This document shows, piece after piece, positions 49,758 through 58,470 of a stretch of DNA of 64,000 nucleotides; position 1 is the stretch's first letter, and every line of letters begins with the position of its first letter. Position numbers and translations under genes: made by a program. The DNA is taken from the NCBI GenBank assembly GCA_028285495.1, contig JANQPB010000012.1, positions 116,575 to 180,574 on the forward strand, written 5' to 3'. The DNA is from Acidimicrobiales bacterium. GTDB lineage: Bacteria > Actinomycetota > Acidimicrobiia > Acidimicrobiales > SZUA-35. The notes under the pieces were generated by a model. The model made no database searches. It was given only the letters and a program-made list of their open reading frames with translations, and had not been told where the DNA came from.

Positions 49758-51407
49758 ATGCAACGGCAGATCATCCGGACCGATCGGGTCGGCGCGGCCC
49801 TGCTCAACGACCCGACGGTCAACAAGGGAACGGCCTTCACCGCAGCCGAGCGGCGGTCGCTCGGGCTCGAGGGGCTGCTGCCGGCCCGCGTCGAGACGAT
49901 CGACGACCAGCTGGCCCGCATCCGGGTCAAGTACGACGCGCTGCACGACGACCTCGAGCGACACATCTTTCTCCGCGCCTTACAGGACACCAACGAGGTG
50001 CTGTTCTACGCGTTCCTCGTCGGGCAGCTGACCGAGCTGCTGCCGGTGGTCTACACCCCGACCGTCGGCGTGGCCTGCCAGGAGTTCTCGCAGATCTACC
50101 GCCGGCCCCACGGCCTGTTCCTCGCCTACCCCGACCGTGACCGCCTCGACGAGCTGCTGGCCACCGTGGGCGACGACGTCCGGGTGGTCGTGATGACCGA
50201 CGGCCAGCGGATCCTCGGCCTCGGCGACCAGGGGGTCGGAGGCATGGGGATCCCGATCGGGAAGCTCTCGCTGTACACGGCGGCAGGCGGCATCGATCCG
50301 TCGACCACCCTGCCGATCCTGCTCGACGTCGGGACCGACAACCCGGACCTGCTCGACGATCCGCTGTACCTGGGGTGGCGGAACGAGCGGATCACCGGGG
50401 ATGAGTACGACGCCTTCGTCGACGACGTCGTCGGGGCCCTGCAGCGGCGATTCCCCGGCGTGCTCCTGCAGTGGGAGGACTTCGCCTCCGTCAACGCCGC
50501 GCCGCTGCTCGAGCGCTATCGCCACCGGGTCCTCAGCTTCAACGACGACATCCAGGGGACGGCCGCGGTCGCCCTGGCCGCCGTCCTGGCCGGCCTGGCC
50601 GCCGGCGACACCTCGGTCGACGAGCACCCGATCCTGATCGTCGGGGCCGGTTCGGCCGGCACCGGGATCGCCGGGATGCTGGTGTCGGCGCTCGCCGACT
50701 GCGGTGGGCCCGGTTCGGGCGTCCTGCTCCTCGACCGCGACGGACCCCTGCACGCTGGGCGGACCGACCTCGAGGACTTCCAGGCGCCGTTCGCCGGTCC
50801 GCTGCCCGCTGGCCTCGCCGACGGGGCCGATCTGCTCACCGTGGTCGAGACCATCGAGCCGTCGGTCCTGATCGGCGTCTCGGGTCAGCCGGGGTTGTTC
50901 ACCCGCGAGGCGGTCACCGCCATGGCCGCCGGCGTCGAGCGCCCGGTCATCATGCCGCTGTCGAACCCGACGAACCGGGCCGAGGCGACGCCAGCCGACC
51001 TGCTCGAGTGGACCGGCGGACGGGCGCTGGTCGCCACCGGCAGCCCGTTCGACGACGTCGACGTCGACGGCCGGCCGTTCCGGATCGCCCAGGCCAACAA
51101 CGTGTACGTGTTCCCCGGCCTCGGGCTCGGCGTGTTGGCCTCCGGTGCCACCAGGGTGACGGACGGGATGCTGTCGGCGGCGGCAGCCGCCGTGGCCGAG
51201 TGCAGCACGTGTTCGGTCGACCCGGCCGACGGGCTCCTGCCCGACCTGGCCGACATCGGCGAGACCAGCCGCCGGATCGCCGCCGCCGTCGCGGTGGCGG
51301 CGGTGACCGACGGGGTGGCCGAACCCCTGTCGGCCGCCGAGGCCGAGCGACGGGTGGCGGCCCACTGGTGGGAGCCCCGCTACCCCGAGGTCGTACCCGA
51401 CACCTGA
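49758..51407 (+). CDS. Malic enzyme (oxaloacetate-decarboxylating, large MaeA type)
   Basis: Oxidative decarboxylase of malate to pyruvate and CO2, 549 aa. Malate-site motif PVVYTPTVGVACQ with the catalytic Tyr occurs near residue 95. LSFNDDIQGTAAV is the metal-binding segment, GAGSAGTGIAGM the dinucleotide loop, and PLSNPTNRAEAT a conserved late segment. The length and these motifs place it in the large SfcA/MaeA class; NAD or NADP preference is not decided. ATG at 49758 begins MQRQII; upstream open frame overlaps the divergent dehydrogenase and is not part of it. Confidence 0.94.
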   Translation: MQRQIIRTDRVGAALLNDPTVNKGTAFTAAERRSLGLEGLLPARVETIDDQLARIRVKYDALHDDLERHIFLRALQDTNEVLFYAFLVGQLTELLPVVYTPTVGVACQEFSQIYRRPHGLFLAYPDRDRLDELLATVGDDVRVVVMTDGQRILGLGDQGVGGMGIPIGKLSLYTAAGGIDPSTTLPILLDVGTDNPDLLDDPLYLGWRNERITGDEYDAFVDDVVGALQRRFPGVLLQWEDFASVNAAPLLERYRHRVLSFNDDIQGTAAVALAAVLAGLAAGDTSVDEHPILIVGAGSAGTGIAGMLVSALADCGGPGSGVLLLDRDGPLHAGRTDLEDFQAPFAGPLPAGLADGADLLTVVETIEPSVLIGVSGQPGLFTREAVTAMAAGVERPVIMPLSNPTNRAEATPADLLEWTGGRALVATGSPFDDVDVDGRPFRIAQANNVYVFPGLGLGVLASGATRVTDGMLSAAAAAVAECSTCSVDPADGLLPDLADIGETSRRIAAAVAVAAVTDGVAEPLSAAEAERRVAAHWWEPRYPEVVPDT

Positions 51408-51467
51408 CCGGGTCGGCGCAGGCGACGACACCGTCGGCGGCGCCCAGCAGCGTGCTTCGGCACCCTG

Positions 51468-52298
51468 CTAGAGATCGGTCAGGCTGCGGTCGTCGTTCAT
51501 CGCCTCGATCTGGCGGTCGAGCGACTTCGCCCACCGAGGGTGGGTCAGGATCCAGAAGTCGCCGTCGGTGATCGCCTGCAGCACCAGCCGGCCGACCTCG
51601 TCCGGGTCCATGCCCCGCTCGAGGCTGGCCTGGATGGTGGCCGCCGCCTTGCCCGAGGTGGCGCCGTCGGCCGACGGCTTGGCCCGTGTCGGGCGGTAGG
51701 TCACCGAGTTGCGGCTGATGTTGGTGTTGATCGGTCCCGGGCACAGCACCGAGGCCGTGACCGGGCTCCTGCGGCCCCGGAGATCACGCTCGAGCGTGGC
51801 CATCAGGGCGACCACCCCGTGCTTGGCCACGTTGTAGGCCCCCATCATCCCGCTGGCCACCAAGCCGGCCATCGACGACGTGGTGTTGATGTGACCTTCG
51901 CCGGCCTCCTCGATCAGCGGGAGGAACACCTTGACCCCGTGGATCGGACCCCAGAGGTCGACGTCGATGATCCAGCGCCAGTCCTCGAGCTTGAGGTCGT
52001 TGGTGCGGGTCGGGATGCCGACACCGGCGTTGTTGCACAACACGTTGACCGAGCCGAAGCGATCGATCGTGGCCGATGCCAGGGCCTCGACCTGCTCCAG
52101 CTCGGCCACGTCGCACACCGCCGTCGCCACGTCGGCCCCGGCGGCGGTCAGCTCATCGGCGACGGCGGCGAGCGCCTCGGTGTCGAGGTCGGCCACCATC
52201 ACCTGCATCCCGGCCCCGGCAAAGGCCCTGACCATGCCGAGCCCGATGCCGCTCGCGCCGCCGGTGACCACCGCCACCCGGCCGTCGACGTCGCTCAT
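51468..52298 (-). CDS. Short-chain dehydrogenase/reductase
   Basis: Classical SDR, 276 aa from ATG 52298 (a longer start at 52334 would add 12 poorly conserved residues). Cofactor loop TGGASGIGLG near residue 13, NNAG, a Ser in NTTSSMAG and the YNVAKHG Tyr/Lys pair are present. Asp in VADLDTEAL after beta-2 favours NAD(H). Substrate unknown. It lies just downstream of a second SDR on the same strand; the gap of 84 bases suggests one transcript. Confidence 0.88.
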   Translation of the reverse strand: MSDVDGRVAVVTGGASGIGLGMVRAFAGAGMQVMVADLDTEALAAVADELTAAGADVATAVCDVAELEQVEALASATIDRFGSVNVLCNNAGVGIPTRTNDLKLEDWRWIIDVDLWGPIHGVKVFLPLIEEAGEGHINTTSSMAGLVASGMMGAYNVAKHGVVALMATLERDLRGRRSPVTASVLCPGPINTNISRNSVTYRPTRAKPSADGATSGKAAATIQASLERGMDPDEVGRLVLQAITDGDFWILTHPRWAKSLDRQIEAMNDDRSLTDL

Positions 52299-52382
52299 GC
52301 CGCGATCCGTGCTGTGCTCCGTGCCCTCGTCCATGGCCCGTTGGTACTCGACGGCGGCGGGGCGGGCCAGTCGGGCCCTGGC

Positions 52383-53117
52383 CTACCCGTGGAGCCCGCC
52401 GTCGACGGTGAAGGCCTGGCCGGTGCAGTAGCTGGAACGGTCGCTGGCCAGGAACAGGGCCATCTCGGCGATGTCCTCGGAGGTGCCGACGCGCCGGATC
52501 GGCTGGCGGTCGATCATCTTCCGACCCCGCTCGTCGTCGAGCATGCCTTCGGTCATGTCTGTGGCGATGACGCCAGGGTGGATCGAGTTGACCCGGATCC
52601 CGTGCTTGCCGAGCTCCTTGGCCACCGTCCTGGTCATGCCGGTGACGGCCCACTTGGTCGCCCCGTAGGCCGTCGAGCCGAACACCCCCTCGAGCCCGGC
52701 GACCGATGAGGTGTTGATGATCGATCCGCCGTTGCCGGCCTCGATCATCGCCTTGGCCCCGGTCCGCATCCCGAGGAACACACCGGTCTGGTTGATGGCC
52801 ACCGTCTGGTCCCACACCTCGGTCGGGGTGTTGAGCAGCTGGGCCGGCTTGAAGATGCCGGCATTGTTCATCAGGACGTCGAGTCGACCGTGCCGGTCGA
52901 CGACGTCGTCGACGGCCGCCTGCCACTGTTCCTCGGACGTCACGTCGAGGTGGAGGTACTCGCATCCGAGCGAACCGGCGGTCCGCTCGCCCTGCTCGTC
53001 GAGCACGTCGGTGACCACCACCGTGGCCCCCTCCCGGCGGAACAGTGCGGCCTCGGCGGCCCCCTGCCCTCGTGCCCCGCCGGTGATCAGCGCCACCCTG
53101 CCGTCGAGCTCACCCAC
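52383..53117 (-). CDS. Short-chain dehydrogenase/reductase
   Basis: Classical SDR, 244 aa. TGGARGQGAA cofactor loop, DVLDEQGE with Asp favouring NAD(H), NNAGIF, Ser in INTSSVAG, YGATKWA catalytic pair and a C-terminal GQAFTVDGG. The pattern is close to 3-alpha/20-beta-hydroxysteroid-type dehydrogenases, common in actinobacterial lipid and sterol catabolism, but the substrate is not determinable. Divergent from the MaoC pair across a region with nested inverted repeats. Confidence 0.88.
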   Translation of the reverse strand: MGELDGRVALITGGARGQGAAEAALFRREGATVVVTDVLDEQGERTAGSLGCEYLHLDVTSEEQWQAAVDDVVDRHGRLDVLMNNAGIFKPAQLLNTPTEVWDQTVAINQTGVFLGMRTGAKAMIEAGNGGSIINTSSVAGLEGVFGSTAYGATKWAVTGMTRTVAKELGKHGIRVNSIHPGVIATDMTEGMLDDERGRKMIDRQPIRRVGTSEDIAEMALFLASDRSSYCTGQAFTVDGGLHG

Positions 53118-53151
53118 GTCCGTCCCCCTTTGTGGTCGAAGTCGTCCCGCC

Positions 53152-53233
53152 CTGTTCTACCGTCGCCCGCCGACCCGGTCGAATGCTCCACCCGCCGGCG
53201 AGTGGAGCGCCGGACGGCGGTGGAGTAGAACAG
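53152..53233. promoter_or_regulatory. Nested inverted repeats in a divergent promoter region
   Basis: Outer arms CTGTTCTAC (53152-53160) and GTAGAACAG (53225-53233) are exact complements; inner arms GCTCCAC (53185-53191) and GTGGAGC (53202-53208) are also exact. Read outward on each strand, the outer arm contains TAGAAC, a plausible -10 hexamer for each of the two divergent units (SDRs leftward, MaoC genes rightward), 35 and 57 bases from their start codons. The inner dyad could be a shared operator. Confidence 0.45.
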
Positions 53234-53290
53234 CGTTGAAGGAGAAGCGTCCGCGCAGCACACCAGGACAACGAGACCGCAGGGGGACCC

Positions 53291-53800
53291 ATGGCCGTTG
53301 AGAAGTTCGCCGTCGAGGCCAGCCACATCATGATGTTCGCCCGGTCGATCGGCGACCCGAACCCGATCTACCACGACGCCGACCAGGCGGCCGGCACCGA
53401 GCCGGGGAGCATCATCGCTCCGCCGACCTTCGTGCAGGCCGGGGCCCAGTTCGATCCCGACTACCGGCTCCGCCCGAAGATCGGCGAGCCGTGGATGGGG
53501 TCGGGCAGGGAGGCCACCAGCATCAAGCCGAAGGAACCGGGCTCGGCCGACGACCAGCCGACCGGCATGGGGGCTCGGGGCCTGCACGCCGAGCAGCACT
53601 TCGAGTACCACCGTCATCTCCGCCCGGGCGACGTGCTGAGCGCCACCACGAAGCCGGGCGAGTCGTGGGAGAAGCAGTCGAAGCGGGCCGGCACGCTGAG
53701 CTTCCGCGAGACGGTCACCGAGTACCGGGACCAGAACGGCGAGCTGGTGATCACCGCCCGCAGCGTCGGGGTCACCACCGAGAAGGCCGTCGAGGGTTGA
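53291..53800 (+). CDS. MaoC-like N-terminal dehydratase subunit (FAS1_DH/HadA-like)
   Basis: A 169-aa hot-dog-fold protein. It opens with EASHIMMFARSIGDPNPIYHD, where Asp and His sit as in R-specific hydratases, and continues with PPTFVQ and HFEYHRHLRPGDVL. It resembles the HadA/HadC-type half of a heterodimeric (3R)-hydroxyacyl dehydratase. The partner-like MaoC gene follows 13 bases later; together they would hydrate or dehydrate acyl-CoA or acyl-ACP. Confidence 0.85.
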   Translation: MAVEKFAVEASHIMMFARSIGDPNPIYHDADQAAGTEPGSIIAPPTFVQAGAQFDPDYRLRPKIGEPWMGSGREATSIKPKEPGSADDQPTGMGARGLHAEQHFEYHRHLRPGDVLSATTKPGESWEKQSKRAGTLSFRETVTEYRDQNGELVITARSVGVTTEKAVEG

Positions 53801-53813
53801 GGAGGAACCGATC

Positions 53814-54236
53814 ATGGCACTGAGCGCATCGCAACTGAACGTCGGCGACACGACCACCAAGGTCCTGGTCGACGACCTGAGCAGGACGCAGATCGTCCAG
53901 TACGCCGGGGCCTCCGGCGACTACAACCCCGTCCACACCGACGAGAAGTTCGTGACCGAGATCGCCGGCTACCCCACCGTGTTCGCCCACGGGATGCTGA
54001 CGATGGGCATGACCGGCACGCTGCTGACCGACTGGGTCGGCGACGGTCGGCTGACGAAGTACGGGGTCCGCTTCGTCAACCAGGTCTGGCCCGGTGACAC
54101 GCTGACCGCCACCGCCGAGGTGACCGAGATCCGCGAGGAGGACGGGCAGCACCTGGCCGATCTGACGATCACCACGGTGAACCAGGACGACACCCCGGTC
54201 CTGACCGGGACGGCGACGGCCCGGCTGGACCCCTGA
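53814..54236 (+). CDS. MaoC-like dehydratase (HadB-like)
   Basis: A 140-aa hot-dog-fold enzyme. The R-hydratase catalytic pattern YAGASGDYNPVHTD contains the Asp and His dyad, followed by VFAHGMLTMGMTG. It forms the catalytic half of a pair with the preceding MaoC-like gene and likely heterodimerises with it. Substrate chain length unknown. Followed after 23 bases by a PhyH-type gene, maybe in the same transcript. Confidence 0.88.
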   Translation: MALSASQLNVGDTTTKVLVDDLSRTQIVQYAGASGDYNPVHTDEKFVTEIAGYPTVFAHGMLTMGMTGTLLTDWVGDGRLTKYGVRFVNQVWPGDTLTATAEVTEIREEDGQHLADLTITTVNQDDTPVLTGTATARLDP

Positions 54237-54259
54237 GCGGTGCCGCCGGGGACCAAGCC

Positions 54260-55111
54260 GTGCTGACGCGTCGGGGCGGGTACCTCCGCTGGCGGAGCGA
54301 CGGGTCGGTCCCGGCCGCCAGCGAGCAGCTCCAGCGCGATGGCTGGGCGCTGCTGCCCGGCGTCCTGTCGCCCGAGCGGGTCGAGGAGCTGGCGGTGGAG
54401 ATCGCCGCTGTGTACGACTCGGTGCCGGCCGATCGTCGCCGGCCCGAGCGGACCGCCGGCGAGCTCGAGCAGTTCCGCTACGAGATGCTCAACCGCTCGG
54501 CCGCCTGCCGGGCGGTGGTTGGGGAGCGGGCCATCCTCGACGTCGTCGAGCCCCTGCTCGGAGAGGATTGCCACGTCATCGCCAACACTGCGTGGCGCAA
54601 CCCGGCCGACGTCGAGCACACCCACGGCGGCGGCCGATGGCACATCGACGCCGGCCCCCACGTCCCGCTGCCGGACGGGGTTCGATGGGATCCGGCCATC
54701 CCGCACCCGACGTTCGCCGTGGCGGCCCACGTCCTGCTCCAGGACTGCCCGGCGCCGTGTGGCCCGACCGGCGTGATCCCGGGCAGCCACCTGTCGGGGC
54801 GCCCGCCGCCCCGCGACCGCCTCGACGATCCCCAGCTCGACTGGGAGGGCCGGGGCCCGACCGTCCTCGAGGCCCGGGCCGGCGACGTGCAGCTCTTCGT
54901 GTCCGACGTCTGGCACCGGCGGATGCCGACCGGGCCTGGCGACACCGGCCGGTTCTTCCTCCAGGTCCACTACGGCCGACGCGACCTGGCCCAGCGGGTC
55001 CGCACGACCGCCGAGGTCAACCATCTCGAGCCGACGGTGGCGGCCGAGATCGACGACCCGCGTCAGCGGACCCTGCTCGGTCTGCATCCGCCGTTCTTCT
55101 ACGACGGGTAG
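54260..55111 (+). CDS. Phytanoyl-CoA dioxygenase (PhyH) family protein
   Basis: Fe(II)/2-oxoglutarate-dependent oxygenase of 283 aa. The metal facial triad can be read as His128-x-Asp130 (GGRWHIDAG) and His219 (SDVWHRR), with an Arg downstream (GRFFLQ) for 2-oxoglutarate. Members hydroxylate CoA esters or small molecules. Location after the MaoC dehydratases fits branched-chain or isoprenoid acyl metabolism, an inference from neighbours. GTG start at 54260. Confidence 0.85.
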   Translation: MLTRRGGYLRWRSDGSVPAASEQLQRDGWALLPGVLSPERVEELAVEIAAVYDSVPADRRRPERTAGELEQFRYEMLNRSAACRAVVGERAILDVVEPLLGEDCHVIANTAWRNPADVEHTHGGGRWHIDAGPHVPLPDGVRWDPAIPHPTFAVAAHVLLQDCPAPCGPTGVIPGSHLSGRPPPRDRLDDPQLDWEGRGPTVLEARAGDVQLFVSDVWHRRMPTGPGDTGRFFLQVHYGRRDLAQRVRTTAEVNHLEPTVAAEIDDPRQRTLLGLHPPFFYDG

Positions 55112-55127
55112 GCGGCAGGCCAGCCGG

Positions 55128-55868
55128 CTACCAGAGCCGGCGTCGGAACATCGAGTGGACCCGCTCCCAGTGCAGCTCCGACGCCTCCCGGTCGTAGCGA
55201 TCGCTGTGGGGCGGGGCGTAGCCGTGCACCGCATCGGTCAGGAAGTCGAGCGTGTAGGTCACCCCGGCGTCGGTCAGCGCCTTCTCCATGATCGGCACCT
55301 CCTCTGGTGGGGCGGTCGCATCGTTGTCGGCCCAGCCGAGGTAGACCTCGGCCGAGACCGTGTCGAGCCCGAGGTGGGGCGAGTCGTCGGTGTCACGGAC
55401 CAGCCAGGCGCCGTGGATCGAGGCGACCGCCGCCACCCGCTCGGGGTTGGCCCTGGCCAACGAGATCACCAGCCCGCCGCTCATGCAGAACCCGACGGCG
55501 CCGATCTGCTCGTCGCCGTCTGCGCTGTAGCGGGCGGCGCCGTCACCGGCCGCGTGGGTGAGCATGGCCTGGCAGTCGCCGAGGATGTTGGTCGGCGTGA
55601 GCTGGTCCATCAGCTCCCGGCGGGCGTGCATGTCCTCGTCGCTCTGGCCGAACTGGCGGAACGGCCCGCCCCGATAGAAGAGGTACGGCAGCATCACGTA
55701 GTAGCCGGCGGTGGCCAGCCGGGAGGCCATCTCGTGCAGCGCCGGGCGGATGCTCGGTGCGTCCATGAGGTAGAGCACGACCGGAGACGGACCGTCGTGT
55801 GACGGGTGGTAGATCCAGGTCGGCATCTCCCCCTCGGGCGTGGTGATGGTGGTCTCGCTCACGTTCAC
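55128..55868 (-). CDS. Dienelactone hydrolase family protein
   Basis: Alpha/beta hydrolase of 246 aa. Its nucleophile elbow is GFCMSGG with Cys128, typical of dienelactone hydrolases that use Cys rather than Ser. A later GWADNDATAP supplies the Asp and DAVHGY the His. An N-terminal TTPEGEMPTWIYHP strand pair matches the family. GTG at 55868 is the preferred start, as the longer frame starts within non-conserved sequence. Convergent with the PhyH gene. Confidence 0.88.
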   Translation of the reverse strand: MNVSETTITTPEGEMPTWIYHPSHDGPSPVVLYLMDAPSIRPALHEMASRLATAGYYVMLPYLFYRGGPFRQFGQSDEDMHARRELMDQLTPTNILGDCQAMLTHAAGDGAARYSADGDEQIGAVGFCMSGGLVISLARANPERVAAVASIHGAWLVRDTDDSPHLGLDTVSAEVYLGWADNDATAPPEEVPIMEKALTDAGVTYTLDFLTDAVHGYAPPHSDRYDREASELHWERVHSMFRRRLW

Positions 55869-56015
55869 GACGGTCCTCCGGTCGACGGGTGCGGTCACGT
55901 CGACGTGACCATAGGAGAGGCCGCCGGTCGATGACCAGCGGCCTGCTCGCATTGGACTACCTCTCGGTTGCGACGTTCGCCGGTGGCGAACTCGAGGTGA
56001 GGCTGCGGAGCGGCC

Positions 56016-56519
56016 TCACACGCCCAGGGCGGCGATGGCGGCGTCGTAGTCGGGCTCGTCGGCGATCTCGCCGACCAGCTCGGTGTGGGTGACCTGGCCG
56101 GACTCGTCCATCACGACGACCGCCCGGGCGCACAGGCCCTGGAGGGGACCGTCGACCATGCCGACGCCGTAGTCGGTCATGAACTCCGGGTTGCGGAAGG
56201 TCGAGGCGGTCTTCACGTTCTCGATGCCCTCGGCGCCGCAGAAGCGGCCCTGGGCGAACGGCAGGTCGGCCGAGACGCAGAGCACGGTGGTGTTGTCGAG
56301 CGAGGCGGCCCGCTCGTTGAAGGTCCGCACGCTCTGGGCGCAGGTCGGGGTGTCGACCGAGGGGAAGATGTTGAGCACCACCCGCTGTCCGGCCAGATCG
56401 CCCGAGGAGACCGGGCTGAGGTCACCGCCGGTCAGCGCGAAGGCGGGCGCAGCCGAACCGACGCCGGGCAGGTCGCCACTGGTGTTGACGGGATTTCCTC
56501 GAAGCGCGGTCTGTGCCAT
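56016..56519 (-). CDS. tpx: Thiol peroxidase Tpx
   Basis: Atypical 2-Cys peroxiredoxin of 167 aa. Peroxidatic Cys60 sits in SVDTPTCAQSV, and the resolving Cys94 in GRFCGAEG, at the usual helix-3 position; LPFAQ upstream is conserved. ATG at 56519 gives the standard MAQTALRGNPV start. A divergent promoter region separates it from the UGSC locus. Unlike the peroxiredoxin near 10 kb, it uses Cys, so this genome has both Cys and Sec peroxidases. Confidence 0.95.
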   Translation of the reverse strand: MAQTALRGNPVNTSGDLPGVGSAAPAFALTGGDLSPVSSGDLAGQRVVLNIFPSVDTPTCAQSVRTFNERAASLDNTTVLCVSADLPFAQGRFCGAEGIENVKTASTFRNPEFMTDYGVGMVDGPLQGLCARAVVVMDESGQVTHTELVGEIADEPDYDAAIAALGV

Positions 56520-56744
56520 GGGTGCAGTCCTCCCTGCGTACGGGCCCGCTCGAACGAGCACGGCCGGCCCTCTGCCGGCTGGCCCGGGCGACAGCGTACT
56601 CAGATCCGATGGTGGAACACGCAACGGGCCGACTGCGGTCCGCCGGGGACCGTCGGTCGGTGGCTGGCCCCGGCCGAGGGCTCGCCGGTAGCCTCCATCG
56701 CAGCACCGGACACCGGGTGACCACGGGACGCAAGGAGCGACGCC

Positions 56745-57827
56745 ATGCTCGAGCTCACCTCGAAACGCCACGAGCTGGACGACTTCGCCGCCGTCCAGGA
56801 GCAGTTCCACGAGCGCGGCTGGACCGACGGGCTGCCGGTCGTCCCGCCGACCCCCGATGCGGTCGTGGCCATGCTCGAGGCCGCACTGCTGCCGGCCGAT
56901 CACCTGGTCGGCGTCGAGCCGGTGCGTGGTCGGGCGATCACCGCCGAGAAGGTGGCGATCAACTCGGTGATGGCCGGCTGCCGGCCCGAGCAGTTCCCCG
57001 TCGTGGTCACGGCCCTCACCGCCATGCTGGCCGACGAGTTCCAGCTGCACGGCCCGACCGCCAGCACCGGCGGGGCGGCGGTGCTGGTCATCGTGAACGG
57101 CCCGGCCAGGCGCGAGGCCGGCATGTCGGGCGGCTTCAGCGCCCTGGGCGGTGGCGATCGGGCGGCGACCTGCATCGGACGGGCCGTGCGGCTCTGTCTC
57201 ATCAACCTGTTCGACGTCCGCCCGGGTGGCATCGATCGCTCCACCCTCGGGCATCCCGGCAAGCTCGGCTACTGCCTGGCCGAGGACGAGGAGGGCGAGT
57301 TCGGTCCGACACCGGCCGAGCTGTGGCCGTCGCTCGGCGACGAGCGGCTCGACCTGGCCGGCGGCCCCGAGGCCGGGCTGGTGTCGTCGGTGACCGTCGT
57401 GGCCTCGCTGGCGCCCCGCCAGTTCATGAACGAGTGGACCAAGGCTCCCGAGGAGATCCTCGACACCTACGCCGCCGAGATCCGGGCCAACATGCGCCAC
57501 TACTCGATCTGGCCCGGCAACTACGTCATGGTCGTCCCGCCCCAGCTCCGCGCCCACCTGGTCGCCGCCGGCTGGTCGAAGGCCGACGTGCGGGCCAGGG
57601 TGTACGAGCGCGCACGCATGCTGCGTCGGGAGTGGGGTGAGGTCGGCAAGGGCGCCGTCGTCGGCGACAAGGGCGAGCGCGAGTACCCGGCCCTCGAGGA
57701 CCCGGATCAGCTCCTGGTGGTTGCGGCGGGCGGCCCCGCCGGCGGATTCGGGGCCGTGATCCCACCGTGGCTCGGCACCCGGAGCCACGCCGTGACCGTG
57801 CCCGTCGGGGCCTGCGTGAACTGCTGA
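56745..57827 (+). CDS. Conserved hypothetical protein paired with UGSC selenoprotein
   Basis: A 360-aa soluble protein of an uncharacterised family often seen next to UGSC genes, as far as I recall. Recognisable conserved parts are GWTDGLPVVPPTPD near residue 25, an AEKVAINSVMAGCRPEQFPVV segment near 67-87, GPTASTGGAAVLVIVNGP, GGGDRAATCIGRAVRL and GHPGKLGYCLAEDE, with several conserved Cys. It ends in GACVNC. No cofactor motif is obvious. RBS AAGGAG lies eight bases before the ATG. It is upstream by 61 bases of the UGSC gene in one likely operon, so a joint function is expected. Confidence 0.75.
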   Translation: MLELTSKRHELDDFAAVQEQFHERGWTDGLPVVPPTPDAVVAMLEAALLPADHLVGVEPVRGRAITAEKVAINSVMAGCRPEQFPVVVTALTAMLADEFQLHGPTASTGGAAVLVIVNGPARREAGMSGGFSALGGGDRAATCIGRAVRLCLINLFDVRPGGIDRSTLGHPGKLGYCLAEDEEGEFGPTPAELWPSLGDERLDLAGGPEAGLVSSVTVVASLAPRQFMNEWTKAPEEILDTYAAEIRANMRHYSIWPGNYVMVVPPQLRAHLVAAGWSKADVRARVYERARMLRREWGEVGKGAVVGDKGEREYPALEDPDQLLVVAAGGPAGGFGAVIPPWLGTRSHAVTVPVGACVNC

Positions 57828-57888
57828 TGGCCGCCAACGCCTTGGCGACGGCGCACCCCGACCGCCCCGAACGAAGGAGCGTCCCTCG

Positions 57889-58407
57889 ATGATCACCGTG
57901 CTCGATCCGACCCATGGCGAGCAGCCGGCCGAGGTCCGCCCGGCGGCCCGCCTCGCCGATCTCGACGGCGCCGTCATCGGGGTCATCTCGAACGGCAAGC
58001 AGGGAACGCAGCCGTTCTTCGACGGCATGGCCGAGCGGTTCGCCGAGCTCGGCGCAGCCGAGGTCGAGCGGGTGACCAAGCCGAACTACAGCGCACCGGC
58101 ACCCCGCGAGGTGATGGACCGGGCGGCGAGGTGGACCGCCCTGGTCGCCGGCGTCGGCGATTGAGGCAGCTGCTCGTCGTGCAGTCTGCACGACGCCGTG
58201 ATGGGGGAGCAGGCCGGCCTGCCGTCGGCCGGGATCATGACCTCGGCCTTCGTCGACGCGGCCGAGCTGATGGCCCGGGTGCTCGGGGCCGAGGGCTATC
58301 CGTTCGTGACGATCGAGCACCCGATGGCGAGCGCCGGTCCGGGTGAGCTCCACGAGCGCGGGCGTCGGGCCGCCGAGGCCTGCCTGCCGCTGCTGGTCAC
58401 CGGCTGA
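57889..58407 (+). CDS. UGSC-family selenoprotein with in-frame UGA (Sec92)
   Basis: Read through one UGA, the gene encodes 172 aa. Up to Asp91 the chain is a Rossmann-like alpha/beta half (DGAVIGVISNGKQGTQPFF, then ALVAGVGD); codon 92 is UGA, followed by GSCSSCSLHDAVMGEQAGLP and a second half ending at the TGA of 58405. GD-U-GSC is the defining motif of the UGSC family, and the Sec position resembles that of glycine reductase GrdB (U-G-x-C). Function of the family is unknown. The UGA is followed by a SECIS-like hairpin. RBS GAAGGAG precedes the ATG. Confidence 0.9.
58175..58195 (+). promoter_or_regulatory. SECIS element of the UGSC selenoprotein gene
   Basis: Ten bases after the UGA (58162-58164), CGTCGTGCA and TGCACGACG form a perfect 9-bp stem with a GTC loop. 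Its apex, GUGCAGUCUGCAC, closely resembles the UGCAGGUCUGCAC apex of the E. coli fdhF SECIS, including the loop GUC; the distance from the UGA is also like fdhF (11 nt). This is the element SelB would recognise. Confidence 0.8.
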
Positions 58408-58470
58408 GCGCCCGGTCGTCGCCTGGCCCCCGACCGCCGGCCATCGCCCGGCCTCGGACCGCCCGCGGCC

